Positions 1 to 7,263 of a DNA stretch of 12,223 bases are shown here, in pieces. The position numbers and the translations under genes are program-made. The DNA is from an uncultured Saprospiraceae bacterium (GTDB taxonomy: Bacteria; Bacteroidota; Bacteroidia; Chitinophagales; Saprospiraceae). Below the pieces are notes generated by a model. It was not told the DNA's origin. It saw only the letters and a program-made list of their open reading frames with translations, and ran no database searches. The stretch covers positions 1 to 12,223 of the forward strand of contig CAKZLT010000037.1 of assembly GCA_937127195.1 (NCBI GenBank), written 5' to 3'. Every line of letters begins with the position of its first letter. Within the stretch, counting starts at the first letter, position 1.

Positions 1-813
1 TGCACACAATAACGAATTAATCAAATCTATTGTTAATCTCTTCAACCCATACTCCGTTGGGAAGGATTGCAACTTCGTTTCTTCATACAAAAAGAAACCC
101 AAAGTATCTTCATTTGCATATAATCCTTCGTCAAACAGATTAATCGGATAATTATTCATCACGCCACCATCTCCAAAATATCCCTTGAAATAGATATTAT
201 CAAAAGCGATACTTTCAAAATAAATCGGGATAGACATGGAGGTTCTCACTGCCTCTGCCACTTCCAAATCAGGCGTAGTATGCGCCGAACAAATATGAGA
301 AGTTTGATTAGAAATATTTGTAACTGTGATGTATAAATCCTTTCCTCCTGCATCTACAAACTCCCTAAAAGTCGCATCACGCTTGCCTGCAACACGCATT
401 ACTTGGTCGCCGAACCAATTATAAGCATACTCAGAAGTATGCATACCGAGTGCCGAAAACAAAAATTTAATCTCATTGACAGAAGCTCCAAGATTACGAA
501 AGGTATTCAATAATCCTCTCGGAATAGCTTCTTCATCGTAGTATTCTTCATCATTGACATCTCTTGTTTCAAAAAACGATGGCGTGCCTGGCACTTGCTT
601 AAAATCAAAACTATTCGCCGTTTCTACTGTCTCTTCATAGGTAAGATTCAATGCGACGACCAATGCACTGATTGCTCCCGCAGAAGAACCTGCAACTTTT
701 TCGATTTGTGGCATAACGCCTTTATCATATAGTACTTTTAATGCGCCTAAGTAAGCAATTCCTCTAATACCTCCTCCTTTTAACACTAAATTTTTAAATG
801 GATATTTCTTCAT
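1..813 (-). CDS. Patatin-like phospholipase family protein (3' end cut by window edge)
   Basis: The reading frame is open from the ATG at 811-813 to the left edge, giving 271 residues without a stop; the C-terminus lies outside the window. All patatin hallmarks are visible. There is a glycine-rich oxyanion loop KGGGIRG at residues 12-18, the nucleophile elbow GSSAG at 42-46 (Ser44), and the catalytic Asp in DGG at 215-217 (Asp215). Patatins are Ser-Asp dyad lipid acyl hydrolases that release fatty acids from phospholipids. No signal peptide is visible: the oxyanion loop begins within 12 residues of the start, which suggests a cytoplasmic or membrane-associated enzyme. The usual first Asp of DGGGxRG is Lys here, a common variation. 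The gene is divergent from the PAP2-like gene across 123 nt. I see no good promoter octamer on its side. The family is secure; the physiological substrate is unknown. Confidence 0.93.
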   Translation of the reverse strand, partial: MKKYPFKNLVLKGGGIRGIAYLGALKVLYDKGVMPQIEKVAGSSAGAISALVVALNLTYEETVETANSFDFKQVPGTPSFFETRDVNDEEYYDEEAIPRGLLNTFRNLGASVNEIKFLFSALGMHTSEYAYNWFGDQVMRVAGKRDATFREFVDAGGKDLYITVTNISNQTSHICSAHTTPDLEVAEAVRTSMSIPIYFESIAFDNIYFKGYFGDGGVMNNYPINLFDEGLYANEDTLGFFLYEETKLQSFPTEYGLKRLTIDLINSLLCA

Positions 814-910
814 TTCACCAATTCGTTGTAATTGAATTTTTAGATAATATAATTCCTATTCAATCTAGAAACTTTCTTAACGTTATTTTTAAATCTGACG
901 TTTATATCAT

Positions 911-918
911 TACTTTTG
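911..918 (+). promoter_or_regulatory. Bacteroidota -7 promoter element for the PAP2-like gene
   Basis: TACTTTTG matches the Bacteroidota sigma-ABfr -7 consensus TAnnTTTG exactly and ends 18 nt before the ATG at 937. This predicts a leader of roughly a dozen nt. The -33 element is poor (TTTA near 888-891). The octamer should occur by chance several times per strand in 12 kb this AT-rich, so support rests on its position. Confidence 0.5.
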
Positions 919-936
919 TGGGACAAAAAATAATCA

Positions 937-1584
937 ATGAATATACAAAAAATTCCAGCATATATAATATCTGTCTTATTACATCCTCTTTTGTTAGTCA
1001 GCTATTCGTTGATTTTTCTGATGTGGGTTGACCCTTTCAATTTTGGAAGTCCATCTTTCAAAATCGCTATTCAAACTTATGACTTAGTTTTGATTAGAAT
1101 TTTCTTTTCGACGGCTTTACTTCCTGGGCTATCTATTTTGATGATGAAGTTTTTGGGAATGCTTGAGACGCTCGAAATGAAGGACAAACAGGAAAGAATT
1201 GGTCCTTATATCGCTACTGGCGTGTTTTATCTTTGGATTTTCTTTAATATTAATAGTAATCCTCAATTACCTGACACTTTCAAAACTTTCGTTTTGGGTG
1301 CTACGGTTGCTTTGTTTATTGCATTTTTTATTAATAACTTTTCAAAAATAAGTATCTATACCGTTGGCGCTGGTACATTGATAGGTTTGGTTTTAATGAA
1401 TTGGGTAAGTATAGAAGGTCTTTATTTGGGGCGCGTTTTGCAAGGTGTTTTCTTATTAGCTGGTGCATTAGGAACAGCACGATTGGCACTACGTTCGGAA
1501 GAACCCGCTGACATTTACGGTGGCTATGTTATTGGACTAATGGGGCAATTCGTTGGTTTTTTGATATTGGATACGTTTTTTTAA
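937..1584 (+). CDS. Multi-pass membrane protein, degenerate PAP2-like phosphatase fold
   Basis: The product has 215 residues and is mostly hydrophobic. Likely membrane segments lie near residues 10-30, 50-73, 92-105, 116-133, 142-157, 165-180 and 195-214. The C-terminal half resembles PAP2 (phosphatidic acid phosphatase type 2) membrane enzymes. A basic stretch at 82-90 ends in Gly-Pro and recalls motif 1 (KxxxxxxRP). KISIY at 137-141 sits where motif 2 (PSGH) is expected. ARLALRSEEPAD at 181-192 fits the motif 3 spacing SRxxxxxHxxxD. Both histidines are replaced (Tyr141 and Glu188), while Ser139, Arg182 and Asp192 remain. I therefore call it a probable non-catalytic PAP2 relative. It is convergent with the histidine phosphatase gene, with a long hairpin in between. 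The start is supported by the promoter octamer just upstream. The fold assignment is inference from motif spacing; a novel membrane family is the alternative. Confidence 0.72.
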   Translation: MNIQKIPAYIISVLLHPLLLVSYSLIFLMWVDPFNFGSPSFKIAIQTYDLVLIRIFFSTALLPGLSILMMKFLGMLETLEMKDKQERIGPYIATGVFYLWIFFNINSNPQLPDTFKTFVLGATVALFIAFFINNFSKISIYTVGAGTLIGLVLMNWVSIEGLYLGRVLQGVFLLAGALGTARLALRSEEPADIYGGYVIGLMGQFVGFLILDTFF

Positions 1585-1607
1585 AAAAAATAGCCTCTTT
1601 TCTTTAT

Positions 1608-1664
1608 TGAACCAAAAGCACGTTTACTAAACTTTTGAAGTTTAGTAAACGTGCTTTTGGTTCA
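1608..1664. terminator. Perfect 27-bp inverted repeat between convergent genes
   Basis: The arms 1608-1634 and 1638-1664 are exact reverse complements separated by only 3 nt (TTG). The element lies between the convergent PAP2-like gene (stop at 1584) and the histidine phosphatase gene (stop at 1688), so it can serve both directions. No U tract directly follows either arm. On the minus strand a run of eight T lies about 18 nt beyond. Bidirectional termination or 3'-end protection is the likely role. Confidence 0.65.
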
Positions 1665-1687
1665 GTATCTTCCCAATCACAAAAAAA

Positions 1688-2182
1688 TTAAAAGTGCATT
1701 TTAGGATAATCAACTCGAATAACTTCGGTATTATGTTCCGTTACATCTGCCCAACTTTTGGCAGTTGTTTCTAAACTAATTATTCCGCAAGTTGGCAAAT
1801 TATCTAACCTTTGGCCAAAATAATTCGCTAAATAAGTAAAAGCAGGATTATGACCAAACATCAAAACACTATCAAAGTCGTCAGGTATACTTCCAATCAC
1901 TTCTAGCATTTCACTTACTGTTGCTTCGTATATTTTTGCTTCTTGATAAATCGCGCTTTCCTTTATTTCCAGCACATCTCCAATCACTCTAGCAGTAGTA
2001 ATTGCGCGTATCGCAGGACTCGAAATAATCGCATCAGGCGCAATTCCTCGCGCTTTCAGTAGTCCACCCATCAAAGGTGCATCTCTTTTTCCACGCTCGT
2101 TTAATGGTCTTTTTATATCTTTCAAGTCTAAACTTGACCAACTTGATTTAGCGTGCCGAATAAGGTATAGTTGTTTTTTCAT
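1688..2182 (-). CDS. SixA-like histidine phosphatase family protein
   Basis: The product has 164 residues, typical for the short SixA branch of the histidine phosphatase (phosphoglycerate mutase-like) superfamily. The N-terminal RHAK motif at 9-12 supplies the phospho-accepting His10 with Arg9. SSPAIRA at 54-60 gives the second conserved Arg59. FGHNP at 109-113 gives the second catalytic His111. RPLNERG at 25-31 is also typical. E. coli SixA removes phosphate from phosphohistidine on phosphotransfer proteins. In Bacteroidota the true substrate of these homologues is generally unknown and could be a small phosphorylated metabolite. No signal peptide or membrane segment is present, so it is cytoplasmic. 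The ATG at 2180-2182 starts directly at the first beta strand, as expected. The gene stands alone, convergent with the PAP2-like gene and divergent from the secreted protein gene. Confidence 0.93.
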   Translation of the reverse strand: MKKQLYLIRHAKSSWSSLDLKDIKRPLNERGKRDAPLMGGLLKARGIAPDAIISSPAIRAITTARVIGDVLEIKESAIYQEAKIYEATVSEMLEVIGSIPDDFDSVLMFGHNPAFTYLANYFGQRLDNLPTCGIISLETTAKSWADVTEHNTEVIRVDYPKMHF

Positions 2183-2461
2183 TCGTTTTTAATTTTTTTC
2201 TTAAAACCTGTTTTTTTAAAATTGAAAGTCATTAAGAACAACTGTTTCGCTACTTTTATAAAAGCCTTAAAAAAGGGCAAAACATAAGTATTCACAAAAA
2301 ACTTATTAAACTTTATAAAATATTTAACCTTAATAAATGCGAATTACATTGTATCTTTCGTTTTAATAGAGCGTCATATATTTAAAATAAAACAATTTAT
2401 AAGCTACAAAGTTAGTTTATAAAACTTCAAATAGTACAATCAAACGCTACAAACGAACATC
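2183..2461. other. AT-rich divergent promoter region
   Basis: This 279-nt gap separates the divergent histidine phosphatase and secreted protein genes and must hold both promoters. For the rightward gene, TATCTTTC at 2352-2359 is one base from the TAnnTTTG -7 consensus. For the leftward gene, TAACTTTG (minus strand, 2407-2414) matches exactly but would imply a leader above 200 nt. Neither has a convincing -33 element. I see no ORF, RNA gene or strong dyad here. Confidence 0.35.
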
Positions 2462-3034
2462 ATGTCAAACTATTGGATTATAACAACTATTATATTTGCA
2501 ATTCCATTCTGGAAAGCTGAAATCCCATTAACCAACCCTTCCTTCGAGCATCAACCCGAAGAGGCGATTCATCCGAGAGGTTGGGATGCTTGCGGCAAAT
2601 ATTCTACTCCAGATATTCAACCTGGCGCATGGGGAGTGAGTAGTAAAGCTGCTGATGGAGAGCATTTTATCGGGCTGACGGTACGCTCTGACAACACTTG
2701 GGAATACTTAGGGCAGACGCTCAAGCGACCTTTGAAACCTGCATCATGTTACCGATTTAGTCTATCTTTATCTAAAGCGATGGGCTATTCGGGATATAAT
2801 CAACCTGTCAAAATACGAATTTGGGGCGGAAGTTCCAAATGTGATAAAAGCGAATTACTAGGAGAAACCAAAGCTATTAATCACACTGATTGGAAAAAAT
2901 ATAAATTCATATTTGCGCCTTCTAAGACCATAAAATATTTAACAATAGAGGCTTACTATGTAGGAAAAAAACCTTACAAGGGCAATGTTTTGATTGATGA
3001 TTTATCTAATTTGGAAATTTGTATTCGGGCTTAG
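2462..3034 (+). CDS. Small secreted beta-rich protein (galactose-binding-like domain)
   Basis: The product has 190 residues. A hydrophobic N-terminus (about 4-17, ending near Ala19) looks like a short signal peptide. The rest is a single domain with the order NPSFE (25-29), a Cys-Gly pair, a Pro/Gly-rich turn containing DIQPG, a DGEHFIGL strand, then KIRIWGG in the middle and a C-terminal NVLIDDLS segment. This arrangement resembles carbohydrate-binding or galactose-binding-like jelly rolls in secreted Bacteroidota proteins, where 'NPSFE...' commonly opens the domain and a 'DDL/DNV' strand closes it. Four cysteines (in DACGK, ASCYR, SKCDK and LEICI) could form two disulfides after export. Unlike many relatives that carry this module as part of a larger protein, it stands alone with no T9SS tail or enzymatic domain. 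The ligand is unknown. It ends just before a cluster of hairpins shared with the convergent ABC-F gene. Confidence 0.78.
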   Translation: MSNYWIITTIIFAIPFWKAEIPLTNPSFEHQPEEAIHPRGWDACGKYSTPDIQPGAWGVSSKAADGEHFIGLTVRSDNTWEYLGQTLKRPLKPASCYRFSLSLSKAMGYSGYNQPVKIRIWGGSSKCDKSELLGETKAINHTDWKKYKFIFAPSKTIKYLTIEAYYVGKKPYKGNVLIDDLSNLEICIRA

Positions 3035-3107
3035 TAACAGAGAAAAAATAACTTCGTCATTTATTGAGTTATTTTTTGGATGTTACTAAACTCAATTGAA
3101 TAGTAAC
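3034..3107 (+). repeat. Two overlapping, mutually exclusive stem-loops after the secreted-protein gene
   Basis: Stem A pairs 3034-3053 with 3067-3086: 6 bp, a 3x3 internal loop, then 11 bp. Stem B pairs GTTACTA at 3082-3088 with TAGTAAC at 3101-3107. The segment 3082-3086 is used by both, so only one stem can form at a time. Stem A begins on the last base of the stop codon. No U tract follows either stem. Confidence 0.55.
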
Positions 3108-3108
3108 A

Positions 3109-3161
3109 AAAAATGGACAATTGATTGGACTTATAAAAGTCGTTGTCAATTGTCCATTTTT
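3109..3161. terminator. Bidirectional intrinsic terminator
   Basis: The arms 3109-3124 and 3146-3161 are perfect 16-bp complements starting with A5 and ending with T5, so a U tract follows the stem in both directions. Inside the loop a second stem pairs GACTT (3128-3132) with AAGTC (3137-3141). The element sits between the convergent secreted-protein and ABC-F genes, 16 nt before the ABC-F stop. Confidence 0.8.
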
Positions 3162-3177
3162 CAATTATTAATTTCAA

Positions 3178-5124
3178 TTAACTCTCCATAAATTCTTCGA
3201 GTTCCATTTGTGCAGTTTCCCAAGTCTCCATGGTTCGCTCCAAGTCATTTTTCTTTTGTTTATATTTCTCAATTTGCTTATCGGAATCAGGTTTAGAATA
3301 AAAATTAGCATCTGCCATTTTCAATTCAAACTTTTCGATTTCGCCTTCTAATCGATCTATATTACGTTCAGAATTTTGAACCTTTCGTTCTAATTTCTTT
3401 CTTTTTTTATCAAATTCCTTTTGCTCTTCAAAGCTTCTTTTAGAAGAATTAGCTCGTTCTGTTGCCTTTTTAGCTTGTGTTTTCTTTTGGCGCAATTCGA
3501 CCTCTCGCATATTATCGAGTTGTCTTTTTTCTAAAAATCCTTTAACGTCGCCAATATAATTGAATAGCTTTTTATCACGAAACTCTAAGGTTCTATCTGT
3601 CAAACCTTCTAAGAAATCTCTATCGTGAGATACCACTATCAATGCACCATCATAGGCTAATAAAGCATTTTTAAGAACATCTTTGGATGGAATATCCAAG
3701 TGATTCGTAGGCTCATCCAGAATCAATAAATTAACAGGACGAAGTAATAAACACGCTAATGCTAATCGTGCGCGCTCTCCTCCCGATAAAACGCCTACTT
3801 TCTTTTCTACGTCTTCTCCACGAAACATAAAACTACCCAAAATAGAACGTACTCTTGTTCTTAATTCTGGTGGAGCAACCTGTTCTACCGTTTGCAAAAC
3901 TGTTTCTTTTGGTGCAAGTGCCTCTGCTTGATTCTGAGCATAATAGCCAATTTTGACATTATGACCAAGCGTCACCGTTCCTCCTGAATGTGTTTCTACT
4001 CCAGCAATAATTTTTGAAAGTGTTGTTTTTCCTTGTCCATTTTGACCAACAAAAGCAATTCGTTGTTCACGCTCTAACTCAAAGCCTGTATCACTCAATA
4101 CGGTCAAATCGCCGTATTTTTTGACTAACGCCTTAACATCTACTACAATTTGCCCCGAACGAGGAGAAGGTAAGAAGCGTAATTTCATCGTAGAGTTATC
4201 TGCCGAATCCATCTCAATTCTATCCATTTTCTCTAGCTGCTTAATCAACGATTGCGCCATTTTGGCTTTACTCGCCTTCGCTCTAAATTTCTCGATTAAG
4301 CGTTCTGTTTGTTCTATTTGCTTCTGTTGATTACCATAAGCGGCAGCTTGCAACTCTCTTCTTTCTGCTTGTAATATTTTAAACTTGGTATAGTTAGCTT
4401 TGTAATCATATATCTTTCCAAGTTCAATTTCTACTGTTCTCTTCGTTACATTATCCAAAAACATCTTATCGTGAGAAATCACAATAACCGCTCCTTCGTA
4501 CGTTTTTAAGAAGTTTTCTAACCACAAAATCGACTCGATATCCAAGTGATTCGTAGGCTCATCCAGCAAAAGGTAATCGGGGCGTTGCAAAAGCATTTTA
4601 GCTAATTCAATACGCATCTGCCAACCTCCACTAAACTCATCGGTCAATCGATCCATATCAGACGACTTAAAACCAAGACCAGAGAGAATTTTCTCAACTT
4701 CAGCTTCCATCGACGTTCCTCCAAGTATATTAAACTCTTCGGTTGCTTCCGATAATTCGACTAATATTTCAGAATAAGACTCCGACTCATAATCTGTTCG
4801 AATACCTAATTCATCATTAATATCGTTGATACGTTGCTCCAGTTTTTTGAGGCGGTCAAAAGCTGTCATAGCTTCTTCCATTACAGTTTTACCTTTCGGT
4901 AATTCCATATCTTGATGTAAAAAACCCATTGTAGTACCATTTGGTCGTGATACTTTCCCATCATGCGGTGCATTATGACCTGCTATGATTTTGAGAATTG
5001 TCGATTTTCCTGCACCATTTCGACCAACTAAACCAGTTCTATCTCTCACTCCGATTACAAAGTTCACATAATCTAATAGTACTCTGTCGCCGTATTTTAC
5101 AAAAACATTTGAAATGTTAATCAT
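3178..5124 (-). CDS. ABC-F family ATPase, YheS-like
   Basis: The product has 648 residues: two ATP-binding cassettes in one chain and no membrane segments, the ABC-F layout. Cassette 1 has Walker A GRNGAGKST (34-42), signature FSGGW (164-168), Walker B with LLLDEPTNHLD (186-195, catalytic Glu189) and switch His218. A charged helical linker spans about 243-325. Cassette 2 has Walker A GQNGQGKTT (360-368), LSGGE (446-450), LLILDEPTNHLD (466-477, Glu471) and His500. A highly charged coiled coil fills about 533-645. ABC-F proteins bind the ribosomal E site and relieve stalled translation; some confer antibiotic resistance by target protection. The signature FSGGW, the total length and the C-terminal coiled coil fit the housekeeping YheS-like group better than resistance factors; this is inference. 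The start is supported by a promoter octamer 23 nt upstream. Confidence 0.97.
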   Translation of the reverse strand: MINISNVFVKYGDRVLLDYVNFVIGVRDRTGLVGRNGAGKSTILKIIAGHNAPHDGKVSRPNGTTMGFLHQDMELPKGKTVMEEAMTAFDRLKKLEQRINDINDELGIRTDYESESYSEILVELSEATEEFNILGGTSMEAEVEKILSGLGFKSSDMDRLTDEFSGGWQMRIELAKMLLQRPDYLLLDEPTNHLDIESILWLENFLKTYEGAVIVISHDKMFLDNVTKRTVEIELGKIYDYKANYTKFKILQAERRELQAAAYGNQQKQIEQTERLIEKFRAKASKAKMAQSLIKQLEKMDRIEMDSADNSTMKLRFLPSPRSGQIVVDVKALVKKYGDLTVLSDTGFELEREQRIAFVGQNGQGKTTLSKIIAGVETHSGGTVTLGHNVKIGYYAQNQAEALAPKETVLQTVEQVAPPELRTRVRSILGSFMFRGEDVEKKVGVLSGGERARLALACLLLRPVNLLILDEPTNHLDIPSKDVLKNALLAYDGALIVVSHDRDFLEGLTDRTLEFRDKKLFNYIGDVKGFLEKRQLDNMREVELRQKKTQAKKATERANSSKRSFEEQKEFDKKRKKLERKVQNSERNIDRLEGEIEKFELKMADANFYSKPDSDKQIEKYKQKKNDLERTMETWETAQMELEEFMES

Positions 5125-5547
5125 TACTTTCTGCTTGATTTAAGGTGCAAAAGTAAAAACGTTCTTTGATAAATTCGGTATTTAGATAAAAATTTGATAA
5201 AAAAGTAATTTAATTTTCTTTTTTACATTTACTCTCTTTCAGAATTTAGCATTTCTTTCTTAAAAATATTTTGCCATTTGTTTTTTACATTCTTATTTTC
5301 TATCTTGATAATGCTTTGAATAAATGCCAATATTCAAAGTTAATTTTTATAAAAAACGCAAATTATAATAATCAATTAGCGTTTTATGTCATTGTTAATT
5401 ATTAATTTATTATTTACTCATTAAACATCATAAAAGCCTTTTATTCCTTTTTTAAAGTATTGTTTTTGCCATTTTATTCTTTCTAATTATTCTAATTTCC
5501 TTTAAGAGTTAGGATAAACTTACTTTGATGGTGTTCAAAACAATTTT
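5125..5547. other. 423-nt AT-rich divergent intergenic region with two small dyads
   Basis: The gap separates the divergent ABC-F and T9SS cargo genes. It contains no credible ORF. A good -7 octamer for the ABC-F gene lies at 5148-5155. A shortened version (TACTTTG, 5521-5527) lies 20 nt before the T9SS gene start. Two dyads stand in tandem: a perfect 9-bp stem CTTTGAATA/TATTCAAAG at 5314-5339, and AAAACGC/GCGTTTT at 5353-5385, whose stem extends by four pairs after one mismatch. The second dyad is followed on the minus strand by a run of T, like a terminator, although no upstream minus-strand gene is evident. Confidence 0.45.
5148..5155 (-). promoter_or_regulatory. Bacteroidota -7 promoter element for the ABC-F gene
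   Basis: On the minus strand this reads TACTTTTG, an exact TAnnTTTG match identical to the octamer before the PAP2-like gene. It ends 23 nt before the ATG, predicting a leader of about 16 nt. No convincing -33 TTTG is seen at the expected spacing. Confidence 0.5.
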
Positions 5548-6462
5548 ATGAAACATTTTTTACCTGTATTATTCATTTGCATGAGCGTTGGCGTTCATGC
5601 CCAGCAATTTACACAGTATTTCGACGGAGCCGACACTATTCCATATTATTCTATTATTTATACTATACAAAACACGCCTGACAATGTTTGGCAAGTTGGT
5701 GCGCCACAAAAAAGCATTTTTACGCAAGCCGCTTCCACTCCGAATGCCTTGGTTACAGATACTTTGAAATCTTATCCGAATAATAATAGTTCGGTTTTTG
5801 AATTTTATATCGACCAACAAAATTGGGGATTTGGAATTTTAGCTCTTCAATGGATGCAAAAGTTAGATATGGATTTTCAGAAAGATGGAGGAATTATTGA
5901 ATTTTCACTCAATGATACCACAACTTGGTACAATGCTTTTAATAGTCCTTATGTTTATAATTTTTATGGATTTGATGCTGCCAATGCGGATTCTTTAACG
6001 AATGGAACGCCTGCTTTTACAGGAACAGATACTGCATGGAAAGATATTTGGTTGTGCTTTGATGCAAGTATGATTAACTTTACAGATACGCTGCTCTTTC
6101 GATTTACTTTTGAATCTGACTCTACTAATACGCTACAAAATGGCTGGATGATTGATAATATGATGTCGCATATTACGATTATTCATACCGTCAATACGGT
6201 AGATAAAGAGGAAAAAAACTTAACTATCTTTCCAAATCCAACAAAAGGAATCGTCAATATCAAATCCAAATTAGAAGCTGATATTAATGAGATTGAATGG
6301 ATGGAATTGATTGATGCCAACGGGCGTGTCGTTCAGAAGTTCGGTCGAAAAAATCCAAATGACCAAATTGATATTGGACATCACGCCAAAGGTGCTTATT
6401 TTTTAAAAATAAAAACCAACATTGGTCTTGATACTTTTAGGGTGTTGCTTTTGCCTGAATAG
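5548..6462 (+). CDS. Secreted T9SS cargo protein with type A sorting domain
   Basis: The product has 304 residues. A classical signal peptide occupies 1-18 (MKHFL..., cleavage after VHA before QQ). Residues 20 to about 213 form a beta-rich domain with many aromatic, Asp and Asn residues. It contains an ALQWMQKLD segment (99-107), DGGIIEFS (113-120) and a closing GWMIDNM strand (199-205), typical of jelly-roll or MAM-like extracellular domains. The C-terminal domain from about 222 begins with IFPNPTKG (227-234) and ends with KGAYFLKI (281-288) and a final strand, the standard type A sorting signal. Such proteins cross the inner membrane by Sec and the outer membrane by T9SS, and are released or anchored to the surface. 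No catalytic motif is visible, so adhesion or binding is more likely than enzymatic activity, but this is inference. A 15-bp hairpin follows the stop codon. Confidence 0.9.
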   Translation: MKHFLPVLFICMSVGVHAQQFTQYFDGADTIPYYSIIYTIQNTPDNVWQVGAPQKSIFTQAASTPNALVTDTLKSYPNNNSSVFEFYIDQQNWGFGILALQWMQKLDMDFQKDGGIIEFSLNDTTTWYNAFNSPYVYNFYGFDAANADSLTNGTPAFTGTDTAWKDIWLCFDASMINFTDTLLFRFTFESDSTNTLQNGWMIDNMMSHITIIHTVNTVDKEEKNLTIFPNPTKGIVNIKSKLEADINEIEWMELIDANGRVVQKFGRKNPNDQIDIGHHAKGAYFLKIKTNIGLDTFRVLLLPE

Positions 6463-6481
6463 AACTATGAATTAATTTTGT

Positions 6482-6516
6482 CACGAATGCACTAATAAAA
6501 AATTAGTGCATTCGTG
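6482..6516 (+). terminator. Perfect 15-bp hairpin downstream of T9SS cargo gene
   Basis: CACGAATGCACTAAT (6482-6496) and its exact complement (6502-6516) flank an A5 loop, 20 nt after the stop at 6462. The next bases (GCTATTAGAC) are not a U tract, so it is terminator-like rather than a textbook intrinsic terminator. It separates the T9SS gene from the co-directional lipoprotein gene. Confidence 0.6.
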
Positions 6517-6559
6517 GCTATTAGACTTTATTCTAAATTAAATCTTGAAAAAATTATAA

Positions 6560-7201
6560 ATGAAGCTATTTCTAGTACTTTTCTCCACAGTTCTTTTTTT
6601 CAGTTGTAATCAATCTCAAAAAGTCAATGACAAAAGTACACTAGATATTTCTACCATTGACTTACCATTTCCATTAAAACTAGAAGAAATTAACCTTCTA
6701 TCAGAAGAAACATTTCATGTAAACGATGCTATATTATCAGAAATTAGTCAAACAATAATAGATTTTAAAGAAACTACTTCATTGGATAGTTTGCATTTAT
6801 TTACCAATAAGGATATTTATATAAATACCATTCGATTATATGACGAAAGATATACTGTTTTCTTAGTCTTGCTCAAATATTATCCTTCTAGCGTACTTTA
6901 CAGTAAAGCTTTATTCTATGACAATGAAAAGAAAGAATTTATAAATGATGCTTTTGAATTCAAAATTTATGCAATGTATGATAACTATGAAAATGGTAAA
7001 TTGACACCTTCTAATCTAAAAACGCTTTTTAAAATTAATACGCCCGAAATTGATTTAATCGATTATAATAACGATGGAATTAATGATTATAAATTCGTCC
7101 GATTGTGGCATAATGGAACAGCTAACGCATTACATACCACAATAATCACTATCCAAAATGGGCAAATAGATACACTTCATTTTGAAGAAAAATGGTATTG
7201 A
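6560..7201 (+). CDS. Hypothetical lipoprotein with a calcium-loop-like motif
   Basis: The product has 213 residues. The N-terminus MKLFLVLFSTVLFFSC is a lipoprotein signal with lipobox FFSC and Cys16 as the lipidated residue. Asn and Gln follow, so there is no Asp at +2. Residues 85-125 form alternating hydrophobic strands. DYNNDGIND at 168-176 matches the DxNxDGxxD pattern of calcium-binding loops (EF-hand, dockerin or thrombospondin type 3-like), and the segment before it (NTPEIDLIDYN) is the usual lead-in for such integrin-like repeats. Only one copy is present. I do not recognise the family. It is probably periplasmic or on the outer membrane, perhaps binding calcium. It follows the T9SS gene on the same strand but is separated from it by a hairpin, so co-transcription is uncertain. 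Confidence 0.8.
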   Translation: MKLFLVLFSTVLFFSCNQSQKVNDKSTLDISTIDLPFPLKLEEINLLSEETFHVNDAILSEISQTIIDFKETTSLDSLHLFTNKDIYINTIRLYDERYTVFLVLLKYYPSSVLYSKALFYDNEKKEFINDAFEFKIYAMYDNYENGKLTPSNLKTLFKINTPEIDLIDYNNDGINDYKFVRLWHNGTANALHTTIITIQNGQIDTLHFEEKWY

Positions 7202-7221
7202 AACATATAATACTAACTCAC

Positions 7222-7251
7222 GTTACGCAAGACTTTAAAATCTTGCGTAAC
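7222..7251. terminator. Hairpin between convergent genes
   Basis: GTTACGCAAGA (7222-7232) and TCTTGCGTAAC (7241-7251) form a perfect 11-bp stem around the 8-nt loop CTTTAAAA. It lies between the lipoprotein gene (stop at 7201) and the convergent DUF4352-like gene (stop at 7264). No U tract flanks it, so it may be a factor-assisted bidirectional terminator or a 3'-end stabiliser. Confidence 0.55.
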
Positions 7252-7263
7252 ATCAGTCACTAA

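Noticed and set aside
798..1031. Open frame of 77 codons overlapping the start of the PAP2-like gene in another frame
   Set aside because: It spans both promoter regions and overlaps a gene with clear membrane-protein coding character; no recognisable domain.
2407..2414. Exact minus-strand TAnnTTTG octamer as promoter of the histidine phosphatase gene (a second copy of the same octamer is at 5335-5342)
   Set aside because: Both lie over 200 nt from the start codon without a -33 element; such octamers are expected by chance several times per strand in sequence this AT-rich.
4121..4330. Plus-strand open frame antisense to the ABC-F gene
   Set aside because: Lies wholly within a strongly conserved coding gene on the other strand; composition follows that gene's codon complement.
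5569..5820. Minus-strand open frame antisense to the T9SS cargo gene
   Set aside because: Shadow of the signal-peptide-bearing gene; no domain and no promoter.
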